From Sycobia sp. Sy_11 (Eukaryota; Arthropoda; Insecta; Hymenoptera; Epichrysomallidae), in contig JACCIC010000049.1 of assembly GCA_018907035.1 (NCBI GenBank), forward strand, positions 62,001-126,000: DNA of 64,000 nucleotides. Reading direction: 5' to 3'. Below, in pieces: positions 12,257 to 22,759 of this stretch. Position 1 is the first letter of the stretch; each line of letters begins with the position of its first letter. The notes under the pieces are model-generated. The model saw only the letters and a list, made by a program, of their open reading frames with translations, was not told the origin of the DNA and made no database searches. The position numbers and the translations under genes were made by a program.

Positions 12257-12778
12257 TTACATCGACGGAATCCCACGCACTGTGAAAATGTAATTTTTCG
12301 GTAGACTTGAAAGAATCCGGGTGAGCAGCATAGATTCTGGAACTTCATTCCCCAAATTTTTCATTTTATTCGCTAGCCTTACCATTTGTGATAAATTATA
12401 GGACACATTTTCACTTGTAGTCCATTTAAAATTGAAAAACTGTTTTTGTACAAGCGATATGCTTTCATCCGATTTCATATCATACACGGTATTCAATTTT
12501 TGTCACACCTCACGAGCAATTTTACAATTTAATATAAAATCCATCGGCTTATTTTCAATACTAGAAACGATTAATTTTCTGGTACATTTATCGGCGAGCG
12601 AATATTGATTAAACTTCTGTTCGTAATCGTTCGAACCTTCGACTGGACATAGTAATCTTCCTTCACAGATATCCAGCATATTGTTCTTTTCTTCCAACAG
12701 AGTACGAAACACGAAACGACACCGAGGCCAGTTTTCTTTGTCTCGCAGTTTTTTAATCTTGAAGCTTGATGATTCCAT
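12257..12778 (-). pseudogene. Copia gag polyprotein, N-terminal part, disrupted
   Basis: There are two consecutive frames (12,778-12,503 and 12,496-12,257). The first begins with Met about 80 nt after the priming site and contains KLRDKENWPRCRFVFRTLLE, the usual copia-gag opening (W..wr..m...L). The second contains the FFNFKWTTSENVSYNLSQMV helical region of the copia gag family. They are separated by a stop (TGA-type interruption near 12,500). Together with the zinc-knuckle ORF to the left they form the gag of the nested element. Confidence 0.7.
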
Positions 12779-12857
12779 TATTATTTCACTGCTATCATGG
12801 TTGTCACTTTTTAGAAAATAAACGTCACTTGCACTTATTAAACTTCACGAGGCTGCA

Positions 12858-12871
12858 CTGGGCCCATAACC
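12858..12871 (-). other. Copia primer-binding site
   Basis: The minus strand reads GGTTATGGGCCCAG, complementary to the internal part of initiator tRNA-Met used by copia-class elements for first-strand priming. It lies three to four bases from the LTR end, as expected. Confidence 0.75.
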
Positions 12872-12874
12872 TAT

Positions 12875-13130
12875 TGACGTTTTAAACAACAAAAACGAAA
12901 TATTAAAATACAAATGAATAAATACTTTATTTATTATAAAAGAAAATATATAAATACAGGTTTCTTAATATAGGATAGATGACAACTAACTGACTGCTTA
13001 AAAGAATCTCTCCTTATATATACTAAAGGTAGAACGCATACAATATAAAAGGGCATAAAATCCCATATACCTGTTAGAAGGGAGCGCTAATGATGGGAAA
13101 GACCAAGGGAAAACCCAACGTTGTCTATAA
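12875..13130 (-). repeat. Copia long terminal repeat (5' LTR of nested element)
   Basis: The inner end is the CA dinucleotide at 12,875-12,876, immediately followed (minus strand) by the initiator-tRNA priming site. It contains AATAAA-type polyadenylation signals near its middle. The outer boundary is not sharply defined, because no second LTR or target duplication is available for comparison. Confidence 0.55.
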
Positions 13131-13385
13131 AAGGAAAAATGCAGATTTTTTTATAATATTCATTATATCTTCAATACTATAAATTATGTAATTTTTTATT
13201 GTTAAGTTAGGAGAATTGTTTAGTTTTCTTTCGCTTAAGGCTACTATATCCGGATTATGTTTATCTAGAAAGAGGTTAAGTGAGAATTTTCTGCTGAGGG
13301 ATATTATGGATTTTACGCTGATTGATATTATTTTTAGCATGTTTATTTGGTCGCGTCTGTTGTGATCTGTGCTTATGCCTGCCAT
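13125..13385 (-). pseudogene. Non-LTR ORF2 endonuclease N-terminus, truncated (copy 2)
   Basis: This frame begins just downstream of ORF1 and carries the start of an apurinic-like endonuclease domain: a block ending HNPDIVALSERKLN, in which the catalytic Glu normally sits in the ET/EHK-type motif. The frame stops where the Copia long terminal repeat begins, so the rest of the domain is cut off. The Met and Glu neighbourhood fit family expectations, but no active protein can be made. Confidence 0.65.
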
Positions 13386-13434
13386 TAAAAGTCTATTTCT
13401 AAGTGTGCTGCTAATATGTCTATTTTATTTGAAT

Positions 13435-14931
13435 TTAACAATGCAATTGACAATGCAATTCTTTTTTAAAATTATCGAATAGTGAAACTATTTCGTTACG
13501 TAGTGTTGCATTTAACTCAGCTATAATGGTGTTGATATTGGGTGTTGTTGCTGTCGTCTGCTCTGCTACTTGATTACTTGCCTTGCTTTTTGCAGTGATA
13601 TTCGCATATGTGCCGGCATCCGTCGCTGGTACTGTAGAGGTTGGTCTATCTGGGTTGCTTGGTATAGTTCTCGTTGTTATGTTATTTATTGTGGTAATTC
13701 TTTTATTTTTAGCTTGTTCTTTATTCTGCCTTAAGCTGTTTAACTTTTCAATATATACTGGGCATCCTTTAAAGTTCGCCGGATGGTCTTTGGATTTGCA
13801 GTTTATACACTGGATCTCACTTTGTTCTGTTTTTTCTGCTATTGAGCATTCACCTGGGTTGTGTAGAGACAGGCACTTGCAGCATCTGTAGTTCATACTG
13901 CAGTTAGAAGTCACGTGCCCGAATCTTTGGCAATTCTTGCATTGTGTTATGGGATTCTTTCTCAGAGATTTCCATCTTACAATTTGGTACAATAGTACTT
14001 TAATATTAGTCAGTGCTTTTGTGTCACTTTCTGCTGAGCATTGAACTATGAAATTTCTTATGTTGTTGTTTCTGGTTTTTAGTACACTCACTTTCACAAA
14101 TTTTATATTATTCGTATTGAGGCTAGTAAGCTCTTCAAATACATCACTCTCGCTGGTGCCTAAATTTAAACGTTTTAGCACAAATGTTTTAAGTTTTAAA
14201 GATTTAGGTGTAAATGTATAATAGTGAATCTTTTCTTCATTTAATTTATTTTGTATTTCATCATAACCTACCATGGTTTTAGTTATGATGTTTATTTTAT
14301 TTAAAGTAATGTTTTTAATGGCAAAGTCATTTTTAAGGTTGTAAGTTTTTAGCAAGTTAATTAACTGAATAGAGTTATAATTTTCTACTATTAATGGTGG
14401 TGGTTTTAGTTCTAATATTGCTATTACGGCATTCTTGTTTACGGTATCGGTGACCTGGTATTGGCGTCTCTTGGCTTGATCGTTCGCGAAAATGGCGTCT
14501 ATCCAATGCGACGCTAGGCTGTCGCGCGTTCCACTCTGTAGGTTGTTGGTTACCATGCCTGTATTTGTGCTACTCGATGTTTCTCTGGTGTTCTTGGCTG
14601 GAGAAGTTTGGTTTATTATATTTTTGTAGGGCTGTTGGTTGCACTCCTTGTTGTTTATATTGTTTTCGTTTTTGTTTAGCTTAGATTTTTTATTTAAGTG
14701 GTTTACTACCGTAAACTCGTTCATTTTTTTTAAGTTTTTGTTGTTGGCTGACATTATATTGATCCTCCCCTCTGTCAATAATTTTCTTTTTGTGGGTTTT
14801 ACCATTAGCTCTTTGATATCGGTTGGGAGCAATGCATTATCGCATTGCATTCGGATCTGTTTATTGGGCTTACTAACACTGATTTTACGGACGAGTGGGT
14901 TGGTGGCGCACGCTGGTGGTACTGAACGCAA
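13435..14931 (-). CDS. Non-LTR retrotransposon ORF1: nucleic-acid-binding gag-like protein (intact, 498 aa)
   Basis: This resembles the nucleic-acid-binding ORF1 protein of Jockey/X-element type LINEs, which packages element RNA. Residues ~236-325 form the conserved domain that precedes the zinc fingers in this family. They are followed by three zinc knuckles: CKNCQRFGHVTSNC (331-344), a second with C350/C353/H357/C362, and CINCKSKDHPANFKGC (375-390). The N-terminal 230 residues are Asn/Lys-rich and low complexity. The true start may be Met60, where homology with the other copy in this window begins. The frame is unbroken, unlike everything else in the element, which suggests comparatively recent insertion. 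This is not a host gene. Confidence 0.85.
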   Translation of the reverse strand: MRSVPPACATNPLVRKISVSKPNKQIRMQCDNALLPTDIKELMVKPTKRKLLTEGRINIMSANNKNLKKMNEFTVVNHLNKKSKLNKNENNINNKECNQQPYKNIINQTSPAKNTRETSSSTNTGMVTNNLQSGTRDSLASHWIDAIFANDQAKRRQYQVTDTVNKNAVIAILELKPPPLIVENYNSIQLINLLKTYNLKNDFAIKNITLNKINIITKTMVGYDEIQNKLNEEKIHYYTFTPKSLKLKTFVLKRLNLGTSESDVFEELTSLNTNNIKFVKVSVLKTRNNNIRNFIVQCSAESDTKALTNIKVLLYQIVRWKSLRKNPITQCKNCQRFGHVTSNCSMNYRCCKCLSLHNPGECSIAEKTEQSEIQCINCKSKDHPANFKGCPVYIEKLNSLRQNKEQAKNKRITTINNITTRTIPSNPDRPTSTVPATDAGTYANITAKSKASNQVAEQTTATTPNINTIIAELNATLRNEIVSLFDNFKKELHCQLHC

Positions 14932-14988
14932 GCTGTTTATTCGAGGCGTACTATGATGTTACCTGTTCAAAGGTTGAAACGGAACTCG

Positions 14989-15001
14989 CCAAGGTTTTGC
15001 C
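14989..15001. repeat. Right target-site duplication of LINE copy 2
   Basis: CCAAGGTTTTGCC lies at the 5' boundary of LINE copy 2, identical to 9,163-9,175. Together they imply an ancestral empty site in which this 13-mer continued into CTATACTGTACC. Confidence 0.8.
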
Positions 15002-15138
15002 CTATACTGTACCTACTGGCGCTGCTTTCGACATATAGACAGCGCCACTTGTTCGTGTCATTCCGTTCACGTCGTACGTTTTTCTCTGTGTATTCTTACT
15101 TATGTACACTAAATTAATAAATAGATATGTGTATATAC

Positions 15139-15140
<2 letters not shown>

Positions 15141-15194
<54 letters not shown>
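15141..15194. repeat. (TA)n microsatellite
   Basis: A 54-bp TA tract, about 140 bp beyond the right target duplication of LINE copy 2. Confidence 0.95.
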
Positions 15195-15196
<2 letters not shown>

Positions 15197-16048
15197 TCAA
15201 GCATCCTCCATTTTTTTCCTCTTCGTCGATAATCGTCCCCTAAATTCGGATATAACAATTCGAGGATTCGGACTCGTTCGGGTTTATATATAGAAAATCT
15301 GAGATCCTGTTGCATCGGTGGCTTATGCATCACCATTGTTGCCCGCGGTACAGTCGGGAAATCCACCGTCTGTATTTCGAGTCTGTAAAGCAACATGGGC
15401 AGTAATTAAATCGTTTATGCCTCGAATACCGCGATTGTCTCGACATATACCGTAAGCTACTGTATCCGGGGATACTTTGTTTTCAACGACCAATTTTTTA
15501 AGTTTAATCGGTCGACTTGGCTTCTTTCTTAAGGCTCCTACGCGCATTGCTACGTTGAATTTATGAAATGACGCCGATAGAAAATTCTTTTTTTATTTTC
15601 TTTCTTTTTTTTTTTTAGAAAGACGATATATTTATAATATTATACCAAATTATACGCTCCGTCGCCGATTTCGACACTTCGATCACGTATAGCTTGTTGA
15701 AAACGACGAAAATTCAGGTATAACCTGGTATAATAATCCGACTCTCGCACGTACGACACCCCCTTCCACCGCCAATCCCTCGGCCAAATGTACGGAATCT
15801 AGGAACATTGGTTATATTTACATTCCGCGAGCAATCGCGCCTCCGCGTTAGGCCGGCGTAAATGTACGTACACACACACACGCGCGCGCGTATATACGTA
15901 TTCACGTACGTTATGTAGTCGCGAAAAGAATTCGGCCTCATCTCCGTAAATATGATTATCGTACCGAAGCGTATAGAGTAGTGTAAAGCATACGTGTATC
16001 TGTGTCTATACGATAATTTCCGTGGTCGGCCCGCGGCATGTTTGAAAA

Positions 16049-16049
<1 letters not shown>

Positions 16050-16098
<49 letters not shown>
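16050..16098. repeat. (TA)n microsatellite
   Basis: A 49-bp TA tract in CpG-rich surroundings. Confidence 0.95.
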
Positions 16099-16101
<3 letters not shown>

Positions 16102-16272
16102 TGTAACACGAAATTAACGTAAATTCACTCTCTTTACAAATATCTATATAGGCGCGCGCATACTCACACGCATATTCGATCGTGGGCTCGTCAGCTCTTA
16201 TATAAAAGCCGCGCGCTCATACACATGCAGGAACGCCGATTTGAAGTCGTATATACACGCCAACGTAAACAC

Positions 16273-16276
<4 letters not shown>

Positions 16277-16335
<59 letters not shown>
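16277..16335. repeat. (TA)n microsatellite
   Basis: A 59-bp TA tract. Confidence 0.95.
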
Positions 16336-16338
<3 letters not shown>

Positions 16339-16775
16339 TTTACGGTGCGCGCACGCCCTCGCAACAAGAGCGCGGAAACACATATATACACAGATGCGTA
16401 TGCCCATGAGGCACAAACACCGGACGTGAACACAGGCTCGCACTCCCGCGAGTATCTCGTATAGGAGCCAAAGCCTCCCCCCTCCACTTCCCTCCCGCCG
16501 CGTCCTCTCTTCAGCCGCGTCGCCGCGATGCTTGATGCGCGCGTATATAAGAGCGGGTCGCGGCAAGGGGAGTCCTGGGGCGTGAGGAGGGGGGAGGTGG
16601 CTCTATACCCAGGCGAAATAGCTCGCGGGCCTGTTCGTAACCACCCATAACCGCCCCTTACGTCGGCCGAAGGTTCTACTTGATTGCCAAGGCATCTTAA
16701 CCCCGCGCGCCGCCTCTGCCGCTGACACCCCTCGCGCGCTCCTTTTTCCACGTATACACATATAATATGCGCGTG

Positions 16776-16776
<1 letters not shown>

Positions 16777-16822
<46 letters not shown>
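16777..16822. repeat. (TA)n microsatellite
   Basis: A 46-bp TA tract followed closely by a short (GC)n run. Confidence 0.95.
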
Positions 16823-16825
<3 letters not shown>

Positions 16826-17377
16826 TGCAATCGCGCGCGCGCGCAAGGTTATAGACTGGCGCGAGTCCGCGCGGACTCGGGGCTCTTCTTTCCATATACA
16901 GAGTCCGCCGAGAGAGGCGAGAAGCTGGCGCGCGCCTATCAAGGGGCCCGGGAGCGAGCGCTCGACCAACGCGCTGGCGCGGTTGAAAAATCCGGGCTAC
17001 GCCCTCGAGTCGCGCGCTCCGGGGAAAAAGTCCAATGATGAGTGAGGAATCGGGCGCGCCGACCAATCGCGAGCGCTTATGCGCGGATGGCCGAGAGCTC
17101 GCTTCGCGGCGTCGCAGAGAGTCCGCGCGGAGTTCCCCTCTCGCGGGCGCGCCGTTGAATTATATATGTACATTCGTGTGCGTGCCGGAGTATTTATGTG
17201 TGCGAGTGTGTACACATTCGCGCGCGCTGTGTTCGCTACCGGCCGCGGCGCGCCGTTGCCGTTGCCGCGCGCGCGTTGCCACCGGCCTGACCTTTATTAT
17301 ATGCTCTTTATATACCTATATGCCGACGTGTGCGTATATGCATATATGCAGATACAAACATATTATATATGTATACC

Positions 17378-17385
<8 letters not shown>

Positions 17386-17430
<45 letters not shown>
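17386..17430. repeat. (TA)n microsatellite
   Basis: A 45-bp TA tract. Confidence 0.95.
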
Positions 17431-17433
<3 letters not shown>

Positions 17434-17819
17434 TGCGCATCATGTATGAACATAACCTCTCTCTTTTTCTGTCTTTCTTTTGCCGAGCTTTGACTGTGCA
17501 ACTGCAGTGCGTTCTGCAGTACACACATACACACGCGCGATCGTATAAGAAGAAGAGGGGACGATGACGAGGAGAAATACAAGACGTAGTCCAAAAGAGA
17601 TCACAATTTTTCGGGAGATGATATAGCGAGCGAGATGGAGAGAGACAGAATGAGCGAGAGAGGGGAGGAGATTTTCGCGGTAAAACGAGAGAGAGTGAGA
17701 GGGAGAGAGAGAGATGAGAAAAAACGAGTGGAAGAACGCGGCAGCTGCGGGGCCGGGAGAGAAACTGGACGGCGGTGGTAATGGTGAGGGGAGTGCCAAT
17801 TAATACCCCAGTCTCGGCA

Positions 17820-17821
<2 letters not shown>

Positions 17822-17886
<65 letters not shown>
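17822..17886. repeat. (TA)n microsatellite
   Basis: A 65-bp TA tract. Confidence 0.95.
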
Positions 17887-17888
<2 letters not shown>

Positions 17889-18066
17889 ACAAAATGCGGC
17901 GCCTCGCTGGTTTGTACAGGATTTTATAGAGAGAGGAACGGCGGAAGAACGAGAGAGAATCAGAAAGAGAGAGAAAGAGAGAGAAAGAATGGAACTCACT
18001 CTATCCTCTGTTCACTTTACCACCGTGCACTCATGCAGGCGTCGATCCTATATAATTTATATATAC

Positions 18067-18072
<6 letters not shown>

Positions 18073-18137
<65 letters not shown>
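18073..18137. repeat. (TA)n microsatellite
   Basis: A 65-bp TA tract only 190 bp after the previous one. Confidence 0.95.
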
Positions 18138-18140
<3 letters not shown>

Positions 18141-18810
18141 GCTCTAGCTCACCACAAGTTTTCAAGAGAGTTAAAGTGTGCAAAAGAGAGAGAGAGAGGT
18201 AAAGCGCGTGTGTACTCCGCTACACACTGCAAGCGCATATATATGCATGCATCCATATGTGCATATATGTACAACACACATTTCTATAACTGCAAAGGAG
18301 TTTTTTGTTCCGAGCTTTTCTCTGCCAATGGTCTCTTGCTCTGATCGCATCGGCATCGGCGGATTGGCGATGATGCTGCGCGCATAACGCCGAACGACCG
18401 AAGTAGGCTTTTACGGCCGAGCGCAAAAATGCGAAGAGAGGCGTTAATTTCGCCGCGCTTCCAGCGTACTTTTCTACCGTGTTCTACTATGTATATGTGT
18501 ATGTGCGTATGCGCGCGTGCATGTGTATGCATATATACATAGGCGCGTAAAACTGTACGCGAGCAAGCAAGAAAAAACGCCAGGGAACCGAAATGGTGAA
18601 AAAAAACTACGCGTATATATAATGTATATAAAAGAAGATTAGCGGCAGTCAAGGGGCGAGTAGGGGAAAATATATATACAACTATATGTGAGGAAGGAAT
18701 TTTGAGAGCATATTATACGTGTGTATGTGTGTGTAGTTGCGCGCCATATTTGTGTATATTTACACGAACGTGTGGCGTGAAAGACGCGACGACATAGCGC
18801 AAACGTGCGC

Positions 18811-18841
18811 GAGAGAGAGAGAGAGAGAGAGTGAGAGAGAG
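18811..18841. repeat. (GA)n microsatellite
   Basis: A 31-bp GA tract with one GT interruption. Confidence 0.9.
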
Positions 18842-19344
18842 CGTATATTCTATGCACTACACGCTCATATATATATATATATATACACACATCAGCACTG
18901 CCAGCAGTCTAGTTGAGGTTCTGCGGGGAGAATCGCGTTGTAAATCGTGCGGAAAAAAGCGAGCAAAGCCCAGTACACAACCAGTAGGTTGTACGCGCGC
19001 GTGTATTATATGTATATAATGTAACACTCGCGGGGAAATAAAGTGGTTGGTAATTGGACGCGACTACCTTATAACGCGAGATGGAATAGGGTTTTCCCAT
19101 TCTCGCAGTAATGTATTACTTTCTATACGTATATATATAACAAGAAGTTGCTAGAAGTATATAATACACATCAAATACAAACGCTCAAGCAAAAATTCGG
19201 CATAATTATTTATTTCTGTAGTTATAGGAATTGCAATATTCCAAAATATTCTACCCTCAATGATTATTAATCTATGTAGACAGTATCCGATATTTTTGAA
19301 ATGTCACAGTTGGCAGAGAGGTTGAAAGGCATACTGAACTATAT

Positions 19345-19379
<35 letters not shown>

Positions 19380-19381
19380 CT
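19345..19381. repeat. (CT)n microsatellite
   Basis: A 37-bp CT tract. Confidence 0.9.
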
Positions 19382-20594
19382 GATATTACGTGATTCCTAG
19401 CTCTTCACTTCTAGACTTCAGCAAAAGATTTCTATCAATCTAATATTTAATTGTTAATTTAAATGTTCATTTGTGTTTTATTTTATATTTTCAATTTTTA
19501 TGTACATGATCACCTGACCTTGAAACTGAAGACCAATTTTAATGCCTACCATAAAATTTGTTCCACAAAATAGAATAACATTGGAAAAGCTCAATTATTT
19601 TATGCCCAAAGCTCGTAATAAATGGGTTCTCTTAGTTTTTCGCTACTATTATAAATAATCTTCTGAATACGCCAATGGTCATCGTGGACGATTTTGAACG
19701 ATAAAATCATATCATAGATGCATATTAAGCTGCAAAAATTTATCCCCTTTGAGAGAATCTGGAAACACAAATATGATTTTGAATTGAAAAAAAAATATAA
19801 ATTTTGAAGTTCCTGGATAATAAGGAACAATGAGTGTTCTAAGGTTATTATATTTAGTTCAAACCAAACATTAAAATCGAATAATTTTTGTACATCTTTA
19901 TTGAAACTGCTTACTTTTTTGCTATACTATATATACTATATATATGGGCGAGCCATAGGCATTTCATACACTCAGTATAACAAGAAAGATTGTATAACAA
20001 CGAAAACTAAAGTATCCGGCGGGAAATTTCTAACGAGTGCTCCTGCATTAATCTAATTGGATCGAACGAGACGCGCGAAAATATCATATCAACGACGAAC
20101 TACACGAGGAAAGACTGCGTTTCTGCCTGATGCGCAAAGTTTGTCACTTTATAAACTGTGGAGCACGTGTAGAACTTAATATTTCAGCTTGGTGGGGGGG
20201 GGGGCAGTGCGAAAGGAAGATGCAATTTTATAATAGGCTTCCCCGCTGTAATTAAATACGCCGTTCGAAAAACTCTGATACATACATGCATATATATATA
20301 TATATATATCAACTTATATTTTCAATCAAGTTGATCAAGTGGATCAAACTTATATTTTCTTATGTCTAATAAATACGTAGGGTGGGAGAGGAGTCTAACG
20401 ATGCGGAGACGGACGATTTAAAATTCTCACATGCTTATTGTGTGTCAGCTCGCGCGTATTTATTTCCCTCGATGGGCGTAAAATTTCGTATTCTATTTGT
20501 TTTGCCATCCCGCATACATAAGAAGGAAGTCGAGTCGAGCGCAGCGATGTTACGTATAAAAGTTAGTAGGATGTACGTGTCGACAGTCTATCTA

Positions 20595-20596
<2 letters not shown>

Positions 20597-20663
<67 letters not shown>
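20597..20663. repeat. Compound (TA)n-(TG)n microsatellite
   Basis: TA to about 20,625, then TG to 20,663. Confidence 0.95.
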
Positions 20664-20664
<1 letters not shown>

Positions 20665-20813
20665 CCGAAAGAAGGAGCGCGTGCGCTTGTTCCGCTCCAA
20701 TTCGTTGTCGGTTCCGCCTTTTGACGAATATACATACATTTATATACATAAATAATATCTGTATACGCTCGCGATTATCGCAGTGATTAATTAAGTATAA
20801 TTTGTGTAGGTGG

Positions 20814-20818
<5 letters not shown>

Positions 20819-20866
<48 letters not shown>
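20819..20866. repeat. (GA)n microsatellite
   Basis: A 48-bp GA tract. Confidence 0.95.
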
Positions 20867-20869
<3 letters not shown>

Positions 20870-21266
20870 TATCAGCTGTCGAGACAAAATCGAGCGCACG
20901 CTGATGATGGCTTCCGAATTACGCGCGCGCACGCGGGCGGAGGGGGGCGTCGCCTCTTCGCCGTTGAGATTTCACAGGCGCAAAGAGGCAATTTTCAGGC
21001 TCCGAGCACCGTATAAACGAGTAATATAACGGGATCATTTGCCAGTCCGCGCGGAATACGGAAATTGTTCCCTTTCCTCCTTGAAATTCAGTCGTATAAA
21101 TTTTTCTGCGCCCCACCCCCCACCACCCCCTTCCGCCGCTCTCTGAATGGGAACGACGCGATTTCGGAGGAGCTTAAAACTCGGTATTATACGCGCTTCG
21201 CGAGCGCGTGTGTTATTACTTGCGAAATCTTTTTTACACCACTCTAACCTCGATTCTCGCCACTTG

Positions 21267-21270
<4 letters not shown>

Positions 21271-21321
<51 letters not shown>
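21271..21321. repeat. (TA)n microsatellite
   Basis: A 51-bp TA tract. Confidence 0.95.
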
Positions 21322-21323
<2 letters not shown>

Positions 21324-22557
21324 GAATTCGACACACCGCACAGAAGTATATTGAAGTATATTGCAATATAGTGTATATACAATATATATTATGTAACTAT
21401 ATATAGTGTACGGAGCAATTTTTTTCTCTTCCAAGCGAGTTTAAATTTTTTTTTCTTGATCTCGCCCGAGACACTTTTTGCCCAAGAGCGACGCGATGGA
21501 TGAAGACGAGATGAAATTCACGTTTCGCACAGAGCCCACTACAAGCTCCGGTACAAGTTGGGGCGCTGTGATCGCTTGCCACGCAAAAACGGAAACTCGC
21601 GCGCCTGCCGGATATATATACATGAATTGTTTACATCGTTCCAACCCCAAGATCTCGCTATCAGCGCAATGCTGCGACTCTCGCGGCGTGCAAAATGTAG
21701 TTCAGCGCTGGTTTGTATTATAAAAACAAAAAATTTTTAACTTGCGATCGTGTTCTTCCTCGTTTTACGCGAGCTTTGCGCAAACTCTCCGACGAGGATT
21801 AAGGAAAGAAATTTCTCGTCCGTGTTAATAGTAGATTTCTTACCGGGTACGGAAGGGCTTTGTTTACGAGACGAGAAGGTTTGCGGCTCGAGGGACACCG
21901 AGGGTTGTCACGAGGTTCGTAAAGAAGCTTTTTCGTATTAGGTGAGGACTATATTTTTCATCGTAAAAACCGAAATCAAGAGGCAAGGGTACAATTTGTA
22001 GGTCAGAATGAGAAAAAAATAAATTATACGATTAAACGCTATTGTAATCGATCGTAGATCGATTGTAGCGTAAAATCAAACTTTAAACACGGCTATGTTC
22101 ATATCGAACTGCATCGAGCACAATACGAAAAAATTTTTTATTTCTACTTCACGCACAGTCGATCGAAAAAATTCATTCGTCTTTTTTCTCTCGCTAGCTA
22201 CCAGTCGACTATTAATATACTTTGTTCATATACAAAAAAGAAACATTCCTAGACAAATCGAAGTTATAAATACATGTTGATTGTTGCTATACTGAATTGG
22301 AACGCTGACAACCAAGGATACAACGAAATCCATTTATGTAAATATAGTGCGAAGCTCCCTTTCTTCCTTTCTCTTCTATCTACAGATATATCTTCTAATG
22401 TATAATAATACTCGCGTTTTTTTCTGTACCAATTCCGTTTTATCTATACACTTACGCCTGCATATATGCCCTTTTAAAAATGATGTCATTTATTACTATA
22501 TGTACAAACGTCTTGATGTTTCTGAACAAGTTAGCGAAAAATAACATACACCATATG

Positions 22558-22560
<3 letters not shown>

Positions 22561-22619
<59 letters not shown>
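22561..22619. repeat. (TA)n microsatellite
   Basis: A 59-bp TA tract; a shorter one follows at 22,726-22,758. Confidence 0.95.
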
Positions 22620-22623
<4 letters not shown>

Positions 22624-22717
22624 CTCTCTCTCTCCTTTATATTCCTTAAAAGTTATATTAGATATAAAAAAAGTTGTCTTGATAATTCTACATGCCATGT
22701 ATATGAGTTACATATGA

Positions 22718-22759
<42 letters not shown>

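Larger units (their letters stand above)
11464..13130 (-). mobile_element. Copia-type LTR retrotransposon fragment nested in the LINE
   Basis: On the minus strand this shows an LTR (about 13,130-12,875), a primer-binding site GGTTATGGGCCCAG (12,871-12,858), gag, zinc knuckles and a protease start, then it stops; no integrase, RT or second LTR is present. The priming site is the internal initiator-tRNA-Met type known from Drosophila copia. It splits the endonuclease of the surrounding LINE and is itself split by a SINE. The left end is unclear (11,464-11,530) and the outer LTR edge is uncertain within about 30 bp. Confidence 0.75.
9176..14988 (-). mobile_element. Jockey/X-type non-LTR retrotransposon, copy 2, nearly full length, with nested insertions
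   Basis: The element lies on the minus strand, with its 3' oligo(A) read as a T-run at 9,176-9,183. It is bounded on both sides by the perfect direct repeat CCAAGGTTTTGCC (9,163-9,175 and 14,989-15,001), a 13-bp target-site duplication of the size usual for LINEs. From 5' to 3' it holds an intact ORF1 (14,931-13,435), the start of ORF2 endonuclease (13,385-13,125), an inserted Copia element and SINE (about 13,130-11,480), then the endonuclease-RT linker, RT and C-terminal part of ORF2 (about 11,480-9,725). Roughly the central endonuclease region is missing at the Copia insertion compared with copy 1, so insertion was accompanied or followed by deletion. Confidence 0.85.
15140..18450. other. 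CpG-rich region densely interrupted by long (TA)n tracts
   Basis: Seven (TA)n tracts of 43-66 bp sit within 3 kb of otherwise GC- and CpG-rich DNA (for example 16,490-17,300), with further purine runs (GAGA) at 17,630-17,720 and 17,930-17,990. No coding frame here survives inspection; most long open frames run through the (TA)n tracts as Tyr-Ile repeats. Possible unannotated promoter or regulatory island, but no transcription unit is supported. Confidence 0.5.

Noticed and set aside
15323..15547. 74-codon minus-strand frame beginning MRVGALRKKPSRP
   Set aside because: Composition is protein-like and an acceptor-like site lies inside, but I saw no family motif and no partner exon.
16191..16751. 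Long open frame on the minus strand, and many others in 15-18.4 kb
   Set aside because: They run through (TA)n tracts as Tyr-Ile repeats or through CpG-rich low-complexity DNA, and several frames on both strands are open at once. No domain is visible.
20193..20204. G-runs here and at about 58,567-58,577 as quadruplex candidates
   Set aside because: Each is a single uninterrupted G-run, not four spaced runs.
21478..21723. 81-codon plus-strand frame beginning MPKSDAMDEDEMK
   Set aside because: No recognisable domain, no upstream or downstream exon, and overlapping frames are open too.
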